The notes beneath the pieces are model-generated. The model had not been told where the DNA came from. It did no database searches and saw only the letters and a list, made by a program, of their open reading frames with translations. Below, piece by piece: positions 53,947-60,874 of a stretch of 64,000 nt of DNA. The stretch lies in NCBI RefSeq assembly GCF_052161655.1, contig NZ_CP197418.1, forward strand, positions 7,502,001-7,566,000, written 5' to 3'. Each line of letters begins with the position of its first letter. Position 1 is the stretch's first letter. The stretch comes from Novipirellula sp052161655. Lineage in GTDB: Bacteria; Planctomycetota; Planctomycetia; Pirellulales; Pirellulaceae. Made by a program: the position numbers and the translations under genes.

Positions 53947-55592
53947 GCGATTCGACACCGATGTTAAGCCGTCGCGAGCTGATGTCCGTGTTGCTCGGAT
54001 CCTGGGCCGCAGGAACCGTTGGGTGCTCGCGGCAATCGCTGCCGCCGAAAGGCGAGTTATTGAGTCCCGATTTCTCAGTCGGACACCGTATTCGCGACGG
54101 ACTGAGGCCAAGTTTTAATCCGAGCGACAGCGAGCATGCCGACGTCGTGATCGTAGGGGGCGGAATCGCAGGGCTTTCGGCTGCGTGGCGATTAAAGAAA
54201 GCAGGACTCGAGAATTTTCGCCTGCTCGAAATCGAAAAAGTCGTTGGCGGAACCTCACGTAGTGGACAATCCGCGCCGTTTGAGTTTCCTTGGGGCGCCC
54301 ATTATGTGCCCGCACCGATGAAGGAGAACCGGGCGTTGGTGACGCTGCTGGAAGAGATGGATGTGGTGGTGGGCAAGACCGAGGACGGTTCACCACGAGT
54401 CGCAGAACAATTCTTGTGTCGCGATCCCGAAGAACGCGTGTTTGTCGATGGGCAATGGATCGAAGGACTGTATCCTGCTGCCGGTGCGTCAGCGGACGAT
54501 CTCGTTCAACTCGAAAAGTTTCAAGCCGAGATTGATGCATGGATCGCCCGCCGCGATGATAACGGCAAACGCATGTTCGCGATCCCGATCGCAACCGCGT
54601 CTAATGGCGACGACGTTCGATCGCTGGACCAGATTTCAATGCAGCAGTGGATGGACGACCGCCGCTTTACCTCGCCGCGATTGCGTTGGCTCGTCGGTTA
54701 TTCATGCCGTGATGACTATGGGTTGACGATGAATCAAACCAGTGCATGGGCAGGGATCTTTTATTTTGCTTCGCGTGCACAGGTAACATGCACCTCGTCT
54801 CAGGATGTCATGACATGGCCTGAGGGAAACGGTCGTTTTGTCAAACATTTTGCAGATCAGGTACAAGACCAATCGCGCTCCGCCACCGCCGCTTGCGACA
54901 TCCAACTCGCTTCATCAGAAAAAGATACCACGAAGATCACCGCTTGGGACAGCCAGTCCGACCAGAGCGTTAGCTTTGATGCCGAGCATGTCATCTTTGC
55001 CGCCCCTCAGTTCTTGGCTCCGTATTTGATCCGCGATTTTAAACGCATCGCCGATCGATCGACAGAAACGTTTCATTATGGGGCGTGGATAGTCGCGAAC
55101 ATTCATCTGCGTGACCGTCCTCACGAGGACGGGATGCCGATGTGCTGGGACAATGTGATCTACGAAAGTAAATCGCTCGGCTACGTGACGTCGACTCATC
55201 AAACGGGGCTCGATCACGGGGCAACCGTGTTGACGTGGTACTATCCGCTGACGGCGCACGAAGGCAAAATTTCACGTCAGCAGTTACTCAGTATGACGTG
55301 GTCGGATTGGGCCGAGATTGTGATTGCTGACTTGTCGCGACCGCATCCCGACATTGTATCGTTGATCACTCGCATCGACATCATGCGTTGGGGGCACGCC
55401 ATGATCCAACCACGTCCCGGTTTTGTGTTCAGTGATGCACGTCGTAACGCAGCGAAACCGATCGGCAATTTGCATTTCGCGGGGACAGACTTGAGCGGTG
55501 TCGCGTTGATGGAAGAAGCGTTTTATCACGGCATCCGTGCTGCCGAAGAAGTGCTGGCCAAACGAAAACATCCCTTCGAGTCGATGTTGTAG
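53943..55592 (+). CDS. FAD-dependent amine-oxidase-like protein with Tat/lipoprotein signal
   Basis: The GTG at 53943 overlaps the preceding stop as GTGA; the ATG at 53928 is in frame too, and the next internal ATG is 53961. The N-terminus has LSRRELMSVLLGSWAAGTVGC, combining a twin-arginine motif with a lipobox Cys, so it is likely an exported lipoprotein of about 549 residues. The flavin fold follows (VVIVGGGIAGLSAAWRLKKAG), with GGTSRSG and the C-terminal FAGTDLSGVALMEEAFYHG typical of flavin-containing amine oxidases. The context next to the aminopropyltransferase suggests oxidation of the polyamine-like product or of a protein-bound amine. Confidence 0.82.
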   Translation: MSDSTPMLSRRELMSVLLGSWAAGTVGCSRQSLPPKGELLSPDFSVGHRIRDGLRPSFNPSDSEHADVVIVGGGIAGLSAAWRLKKAGLENFRLLEIEKVVGGTSRSGQSAPFEFPWGAHYVPAPMKENRALVTLLEEMDVVVGKTEDGSPRVAEQFLCRDPEERVFVDGQWIEGLYPAAGASADDLVQLEKFQAEIDAWIARRDDNGKRMFAIPIATASNGDDVRSLDQISMQQWMDDRRFTSPRLRWLVGYSCRDDYGLTMNQTSAWAGIFYFASRAQVTCTSSQDVMTWPEGNGRFVKHFADQVQDQSRSATAACDIQLASSEKDTTKITAWDSQSDQSVSFDAEHVIFAAPQFLAPYLIRDFKRIADRSTETFHYGAWIVANIHLRDRPHEDGMPMCWDNVIYESKSLGYVTSTHQTGLDHGATVLTWYYPLTAHEGKISRQQLLSMTWSDWAEIVIADLSRPHPDIVSLITRIDIMRWGHAMIQPRPGFVFSDARRNAAKPIGNLHFAGTDLSGVALMEEAFYHGIRAAEEVLAKRKHPFESML

Positions 55593-55596
55593 TGTG

Positions 55597-56685
55597 ATGA
55601 TTAAGGTGTCTGAGAACGCATCTCGAAGGTCGATTCCATGGCTTTTTTCGCCACGAGTGGATTTGCTCACGTTCTTGGGCAGTGCCGTGATTGCGTTTGC
55701 ACTGTTAGCGATCGGCATTCCATTTGGTTGGTTGCATTCGGACACGCCCGAGTGGACCTGGATCGTGGCGATCTTGTTGATCGATGTAGCTCATGTCTAT
55801 GCCACGGGGTTTCGAGTCTATTTCGATCGTGCTGAACTGCGTCGTCGCCCGTGGCTTTACGGGTTGACGCCGTTATTGGCGTTCGGAATCAGCTGGGCGA
55901 TTTACAGCGAGAGCGTGGTCGGATTTTGGCGAGCGCTTGCATATTTGGCGGTGTTCCACTTCATTCGTCAACAATATGGCTGGGTGGCGTTGTATCGTTC
56001 TCGCGGTGGCGAAACGAGCCGGATCGGTTGGTGGATCGACGCCAGTGCGATTTATTTGGCGACAATTTATCCACTGGTGTATTGGCACACGCATTTGCCC
56101 AGGCGATTTTGGTGGTTTCGTGAGGGTGACTTCGCCACGATTTCCCTAGACATCGCTGCCTGGATTGCGCCGCTGTATTGGTTGTCGTTGATCGCGTACG
56201 CGGTGCGTTCGAGCTACCGTGGATTTGCGAAGGGCCAATTTTCGCCGGGAAAAGATATCGTGGTTCTGACGACCGCGTTGTGTTGGTATGTCGGCATCAT
56301 CACTCTGAATTCCGATTACGCGTTCACCGTGACCAACGTGATTATCCACGGCGTGCCCTATATGGTGCTGGTCTATTGGTACCGTTGGCGGCAGACGGAT
56401 GACACTGACGCTCACCCAAAGCAAGCCGCTGCAACGCGAGTAGCAAAGTTTTTGGGACTGGTGTGGTTGCTGGCGTACGCTGAAGAATTGCTCTGGGACA
56501 GCGGGATGTGGCAAGAGCGAACGTGGCTATGGGGTTCGAGTGTTTTCGGTTTTTTAGGCAACATCGAGGGGATCGACATCGCGTTGGTTCCGTTGCTAGC
56601 CGTCCCTCAGATCACGCATTATGTACTAGACGGATTTATTTGGCGGCGAAAGACAAGTCGGCGACTCTCCGAGATGGTGTCCTAA
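55597..56685 (+). CDS. Polytopic membrane protein with conserved-looking His motifs, unknown function
   Basis: The ATG at 55597, four bases behind the oxidase stop, gives 362 residues; the frame is open upstream but that DNA encodes the oxidase end. About eight to nine hydrophobic helices are visible. His residues sit near helix ends: LLIDVAHVYATGFRVYFD, AVFHFIRQQYGWVALY, NVIIHGVPYMVLVYWY and VPQITHYVLDGFIWRR, which could bind metal. I do not recognise the family. It closes the cluster and may act on the same membrane product. Confidence 0.7.
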   Translation: MIKVSENASRRSIPWLFSPRVDLLTFLGSAVIAFALLAIGIPFGWLHSDTPEWTWIVAILLIDVAHVYATGFRVYFDRAELRRRPWLYGLTPLLAFGISWAIYSESVVGFWRALAYLAVFHFIRQQYGWVALYRSRGGETSRIGWWIDASAIYLATIYPLVYWHTHLPRRFWWFREGDFATISLDIAAWIAPLYWLSLIAYAVRSSYRGFAKGQFSPGKDIVVLTTALCWYVGIITLNSDYAFTVTNVIIHGVPYMVLVYWYRWRQTDDTDAHPKQAAATRVAKFLGLVWLLAYAEELLWDSGMWQERTWLWGSSVFGFLGNIEGIDIALVPLLAVPQITHYVLDGFIWRRKTSRRLSEMVS

Positions 56686-56814
56686 GCGACGGGGTCTACG
56701 GGCTCTGGGTGGACGCGAAAATGATGGTAAATTCATCACCGCTGCCATGCCGAAACTCCGCTCCGCTGCGGACCGGCCTACATGCGAGCGGCTTCCATGT
56801 GGCAATCGAACAAG

Positions 56815-57498
56815 TCACTCGGGATCCTGCTTCGGCGAACTAGACGCCACAGATTCCAGTGAGTCGATGTACAACAGGACTTCTTCGAACGAGGCGTCTT
56901 GGAAAAAATGAACTTGGGCGTCGGCGGCAAGGCATTCAAAATGCGTCGTTCCCGTGCAGACACCTGGGCAGAAGCCTAGAAAGGTAAAGATAAAATGGCG
57001 AACGTCGCCATCCCCCTCTGAATTCCCGCCCGGAAGATCGTTCCATTTTGCAGCCCATGTCGACTCGAGCACTTCGTATGCTTCACATAATTCCAGTGAG
57101 TCGAGATCGATCGAATGCTCGGCGGTCGCTTCGTCTCCTTTGCTGCGAAACTTCCGCTGGACACAAACGGCGAGTGCGATTACTGCGGTGCCATCCACAC
57201 TGGGGCTTCCGTCTTCACCGAACTGCGTGGCGTGAAACGTGACGTAGCTGTTGTGAATCCGTGGGACGAGCACCGCCCCTATGGAAACGACGGACGGTTT
57301 GACACTAAGCTCAAGCTTCTTGACTTGATTGGTCGAAGTAACCTTCGCTTCGTCAACCGCTGCATCTTCAGCAACCGCAAGTATTGGATCACTGGCAATT
57401 CCAGCGGCCACGGCGGTCATCAGCGAAGCTTTTTGCAGAAATGCTCGGCGGTTGGATGAATTTGTTTGAGGTGAATCATTTACGGTGGGCAGAGACAT
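56815..57498 (-). CDS. Tat-signal protein of unknown function
   Basis: The ATG at 57498 (frame open to 57570) gives 227 residues with NRRAFLQKASLMTAVAAGIA, a twin-arginine-type signal. The mature part is rich in beta strands, contains FTFLGFCPGVCTGTTHFECL with three Cys residues, and ends in a Ser/Pro tail. No family is recognised. It converges with the polytopic gene; 130 bases lie between them with nothing notable. Confidence 0.6.
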   Translation of the reverse strand: MSLPTVNDSPQTNSSNRRAFLQKASLMTAVAAGIASDPILAVAEDAAVDEAKVTSTNQVKKLELSVKPSVVSIGAVLVPRIHNSYVTFHATQFGEDGSPSVDGTAVIALAVCVQRKFRSKGDEATAEHSIDLDSLELCEAYEVLESTWAAKWNDLPGGNSEGDGDVRHFIFTFLGFCPGVCTGTTHFECLAADAQVHFFQDASFEEVLLYIDSLESVASSSPKQDPE

Positions 57499-57584
57499 GT
57501 TAAAGAACCTCCGTTTGTGGGACTGAGACAACCATCGCGTCGAGGATAAATGCTGAAAAGCATTCGTCACGGTGGGAGTTTACG

Positions 57585-58163
57585 TTATTGCGAGCGAATT
57601 CCTTTCCCTTCCATTGCTTTGTGGCAATCGGATGTGATCGAGGGGTCGATTTCGGAACCCGATGAGTTTGCATCTTCAAACAGACAGACCTTAGCGGATG
57701 GCAAGTGTTCCATCAGGAAATAGACACCTGTGTCGTCGATCTTTTTGAATCCCAATCGGTCATAGAGATGTTTTGCAGGATTATTGTGTTCAACGTGAAT
57801 CCGCACCGGCAGGTGGAGCTTGTCGGCTTCGCCCAGGATCTGACGCATAATCCGTCTGCCAATTCCTTTGCCACGAAACGGTGGCAGCAAGGCGATGTCG
57901 ACGATTCGATGCTCGTCATCGCGTCTGTGCAGATACAACCGGCCTCCCGGCTCTCCGTTAACTTCGATCACGTCGAACTTTGCGTCCGAATAATGTTTCT
58001 GGTAATGCAGGTGTTGGGCTTTGAATTGCATTCGTAGGAACTCTTCCTTTTGGGCGTCATCCCACGGCGCGATCGAGAGTTCTTCCTCTCGTGTACTTGC
58101 GTAAAGCAAGTACAGAAACTCCTGATCGTCATCAGTGATGGGTCGCAGTGCAATCTTTGACAT
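57585..58163 (-). CDS. GNAT-family N-acetyltransferase
   Basis: This 192-residue GNAT has the fold's V-shaped beta pair and the acetyl-CoA loop LLPPFRGKGIGRRIMRQILGE (Q/RxxGxG/A motif) near residue 100, followed by PVRIHVEHNNPAKHLYDRLGF. It lies just before the tail-collar genes on the same strand and might acetylate a sugar or amine, but the substrate is unknown. The C-terminal 35 residues are extra. Confidence 0.87.
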   Translation of the reverse strand: MSKIALRPITDDDQEFLYLLYASTREEELSIAPWDDAQKEEFLRMQFKAQHLHYQKHYSDAKFDVIEVNGEPGGRLYLHRRDDEHRIVDIALLPPFRGKGIGRRIMRQILGEADKLHLPVRIHVEHNNPAKHLYDRLGFKKIDDTGVYFLMEHLPSAKVCLFEDANSSGSEIDPSITSDCHKAMEGKGIRSQ

Positions 58164-58265
58164 GTTGGATACTCAAGCAAACGTCCTATACCGATCGGCC
58201 ACGGAGTTGATCGACCGATTCCTCCTACGACGGTCGGGTCGTCGTAGGAGTCCGAATTCGGATCT

Positions 58266-58796
58266 CTAGCTCCGGGATGGGTAGACACCTGTCAGGGCGA
58301 TGATGTAGTACATCGCTAAGTAAGGCTGCAAGTTGTTGTGCGGCTGACCGCCACCCACTGCTGGAATCGCCCCGGCTGCCATTGCCACCTGAGTGCCTGT
58401 GTTGTTGTAAATCCGGTCGCTGGCATCGGGCTTGCCCGTCAGGTTACCGTTGGCGGTCGTTTCGCCTTCCTCGTCGGTGTCCTCGTTAGTGCCAAAGAGA
58501 CCGTGGTTATGGGGGGGAGTCTGTTGCTCGGTCAACGTGACCGTGGCGACACCTCCATTTTCACCAAGTCGTCGACTGGTCAATCCGGGACCTCGTCCTG
58601 GATGGATCGGCGCTCGCCCTTGTAGATTCGGCAGCGCCGTCGTTGTCCGACCGTCACCACCGAAGGTGGTACCGATCAAGGAAAAGAGAGCCGTGTTTTG
58701 TGCAATCGGCAACAATTGCCCATTGCAAAACGCGTGACTGCGTGGAGCGAAATTGCCCGCGAATATCTTGATTTCAGCAACGAATGGTTCAGACAT
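58266..58796 (-). CDS. Phage-tail-collar-like protein (microcystin-dependent-protein type), copy 3 of 3
   Basis: This 176-residue protein begins MSEPFVAEIKIFAGNFAPRS and has the collar domain GTTFGGDGRTTTALPNLQGR, LLPIAQNTALFSLIG and a Gly/Pro-rich, His-containing middle (TEQQTPPHNHG). The end NLQPYLAMYYIIALTGVYPS is shared with the other two copies. Such MdpB-like proteins are encoded in small tandem groups in free-living bacteria and may assemble on phage-like or surface appendages. It is 105 bases from copy 2. Confidence 0.87.
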   Translation of the reverse strand: MSEPFVAEIKIFAGNFAPRSHAFCNGQLLPIAQNTALFSLIGTTFGGDGRTTTALPNLQGRAPIHPGRGPGLTSRRLGENGGVATVTLTEQQTPPHNHGLFGTNEDTDEEGETTANGNLTGKPDASDRIYNNTGTQVAMAAGAIPAVGGGQPHNNLQPYLAMYYIIALTGVYPSRS

Positions 58797-58901
58797 GAGT
58801 TAACTCTTCAGAGAGGGTACGTATGGGTTTGCTCGTCGGTTACCAGGTCAAATGAAACCGATGATTCGTCACCGGAATCGATCGCTTGGTAATGCGATGA
58901 A

Positions 58902-59417
58902 CTATGTACGGGATGGGTAAACGCCAGTCAGGGCAATGATGTAATGAATGGCCAGGAAAGGCATCATGTTTTCATGTGACTGTCCGCCGCCGTTACTATT
59001 ACCGATCCCAGCGCCCGCCATGGGAACTGGCGACTCATCGATGTAGATCCTGGCAGTCGTATTCGCCAATACATTGTTCGCCGGATTCGCATCATTGGCG
59101 ACATCGTTTTCGACCTTCAAGTCATGCTTGTGTGCGGGCAGCTGCGGCGTCGTAACGGTGACCTTCTCGGAACCACCCTTGGTACCAATCCGTCGATTCG
59201 TCAGGCCTGGTCCGGTGCCCTGATGAATGGGGGTGCGTCCACGAAGATCGGGAAGGCCAAACGTGGTCCGCCCGTCACCACCGTAAATCGTTCCCAGCAG
59301 TGAGAAGAGGGCGTCGTTTGATGCAACGGCCAACAATTGACCATCGCAAAATGCGAAGCCACGCGGAGCAAAATTGCCGGCGAACATTCTGATTTCGCCT
59401 ACGTAAGGTGTTGACAT
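58902..59417 (-). CDS. Phage-tail-collar-like protein, copy 2 of 3
   Basis: This 171-residue paralogue starts MSTPYVGEIRMFAGNFAPRG and has QLLAVASNDALFSLLG, GTIYGGDGRTTFGLPDLRGR and the end MMPFLAIHYIIALTGVYPS. The middle (TTPQLPAHKHDLKV) differs from copies 1 and 3. Same strand and near-equal spacing suggest co-transcription and tandem duplication. Copies 2 and 3 are most alike at the C-terminus. Confidence 0.87.
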   Translation of the reverse strand: MSTPYVGEIRMFAGNFAPRGFAFCDGQLLAVASNDALFSLLGTIYGGDGRTTFGLPDLRGRTPIHQGTGPGLTNRRIGTKGGSEKVTVTTPQLPAHKHDLKVENDVANDANPANNVLANTTARIYIDESPVPMAGAGIGNSNGGGQSHENMMPFLAIHYIIALTGVYPSRT

Positions 59418-59458
59418 AAAAATAATCCTTGTATTGAAGTCGTGGTGTGGCGCACGGT

Positions 59459-59971
59459 CTAGTTGCGTGACGGGAACAGGCCTTGAGTCGCGATGCAGAA
59501 GTTGAGCGTCGTGAACGGCTCCATATTTTCATGGCCTTGGCTATTCCCTGCATTCCCAACCGCGTTGGCACTCAACTTACTGGCGCTGGTGGGGGAAAGC
59601 GTGTGATAAGTCGACGCGGTCGCTTTCGCCCACAAATTACCTGCCGGCTGGTTCGGATTTACGGTCGCGTCGGCGCTGTAGGCGTGCAGCGGGTGGTCGT
59701 GGCTGGGTATTTCAGGGACCGTCAATACGTGCGTCTCCTGGCCTCCCTTTTGCCCCTGTGGATAGCTTGCGTCCACGTGCAAACAGGTTCGCCCGCGCAG
59801 ATCGGGAAGGCCAAAACTGGTACGTCCATCTCCGCCGTAGACGGTACCCAACAACGAGTAGAGCGATTGGTTTTGGTTGATCGGCAAGATTTGGCCGTCA
59901 CATTGGGCCCAGCCGCGTGGGGCAAAGTTGAAGCCGAAAATTTTGACTTCCGCCAGAAAGGGTTCAGACAT
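59459..59971 (-). CDS. Phage-tail-collar-like protein, copy 1 of 3
   Basis: I start at the ATG at 59971 because MSEPFLAEVKIFGFNFAPRG matches the paralogues; the open upstream extension to 60280 lies over the DUF6916-like gene and is not credible. The 170-residue protein has ILPINQNQSLYSLLG, GTVYGGDGRTSFGLPDLRGR and ends FTTLNFCIATQGLFPSRN, which is the most divergent C-terminus of the three. It is 41 bases from copy 2. Confidence 0.87.
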   Translation of the reverse strand: MSEPFLAEVKIFGFNFAPRGWAQCDGQILPINQNQSLYSLLGTVYGGDGRTSFGLPDLRGRTCLHVDASYPQGQKGGQETHVLTVPEIPSHDHPLHAYSADATVNPNQPAGNLWAKATASTYHTLSPTSASKLSANAVGNAGNSQGHENMEPFTTLNFCIATQGLFPSRN

Positions 59972-60020
59972 TGGGTGTGCTCCTAAGGTCAAACAATGAG
60001 TAATACAAGAGTGGAATCGT

Positions 60021-60401
60021 CTAAGCAAAAACTGCCTCGTAAAGAACTCCCTCGCCCGCCGGGCCGGGGCCGACCGGGACAACAAAGATCTCATATTCGC
60101 CAAGCTTTTCGTGGGCGAATGAATAGATGGACTGCGGCAAGTGCGATGCAACCGAAGCGTTTGCATCATGGAACAACAGCGCAAATTGGCCCGGAACGGA
60201 CCCGATTGCGCCGGCTTCCACCAATTGCACATCGACGGATTCGTCCGATGTGACCCGAAGGTTGAAGGTGCTGCCGACATGCGGAGAAAATTCAGCCAGT
60301 ATCACTTTTTTCGAATCAGCCACTGTTTTCTCGGTGCTCACTGTTGATCTCGCTAACTTCGTTGTCGTACTTGCGTGTCCGTCGTGCCCCGAGTCTGTCA
60401 T
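60021..60401 (-). CDS. DUF6916-like protein
   Basis: The ATG at 60401 gives 126 residues (frame open to 60425). The C-terminal part, QFALLFHDANASVASHLPQS followed by KLGEYEIFVVPVGP and EAVFA, aligns by eye with the Tat-signal protein encoded just upstream (SLVFSAPGIHTLPQDTYTV, MELLAVPVDG and EVVFA), so the two are paralogues of the DUF6916 type. This copy has no signal peptide, only a polar 20-residue lead. Proteins of this family usually accompany tail-collar proteins. Confidence 0.7.
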   Translation of the reverse strand: MTDSGHDGHASTTTKLARSTVSTEKTVADSKKVILAEFSPHVGSTFNLRVTSDESVDVQLVEAGAIGSVPGQFALLFHDANASVASHLPQSIYSFAHEKLGEYEIFVVPVGPGPAGEGVLYEAVFA

Positions 60402-60437
60402 GCGATCGATCCGCTGCCGGCGCATCGATCCGATTGG

Positions 60438-60836
60438 TCAAGCGAAGACCACTTCCAATCGAGTGTCACGCGCCAACCCGTCGACCGGCACGGCAAGCAA
60501 TTCCATCTTGCCAAGCTGCGGATGACTGACGGTGTAGGTGTCCTGCGGCAATGTGTGTATGCCTGGTGCAGAAAAGACCAACGAAAACGCTTGCCGATGT
60601 CCTGGGACTCGCTCATTGGACGACGCGGTTGCTTCGGACAGCTTTGCCGTGAACGATTCGCCACTGCGCGAGGAAAACTTGAACTCGCTGTCGATGTATC
60701 GGGAAAACTTAGCAACCTCGTCGCCTTCGCTTGCGGCCAGCAATTCAGTCGCCGAAACGGCAGCCACGGCACCCGCGCTGGCGACTCCCGCCCTCTTCAA
60801 AAATTCTCGTCGATCAGATGATGCTTCATTCTTCAT
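60438..60836 (-). CDS. DUF6916-type protein with Tat signal
   Basis: This 132-residue protein starts SSDRREFLKRAGVASAGAVA, a textbook twin-arginine signal, with the mature part from about residue 40 containing SGESFTAKLSEAT and the family end TYTVSHPQLGKMELLAVPVD and LEVVFA. It is encoded between the giant metzincin-bearing protein (upstream by transcription) and the DUF6916-like and collar genes. It is probably exported by Tat and may scaffold the collar-like proteins. The function is unknown. Confidence 0.8.
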   Translation of the reverse strand: MKNEASSDRREFLKRAGVASAGAVAAVSATELLAASEGDEVAKFSRYIDSEFKFSSRSGESFTAKLSEATASSNERVPGHRQAFSLVFSAPGIHTLPQDTYTVSHPQLGKMELLAVPVDGLARDTRLEVVFA

Positions 60837-60874
60837 ATTGTTATTCTTCGCAAAACTGAAAAAACTGGTGAATT

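Noticed and set aside
57585..60836. Prophage or contractile tail cluster
   Set aside because: Only collar-like proteins present; no capsid, terminase, sheath, tube, baseplate or integrase genes in the visible neighbourhood.
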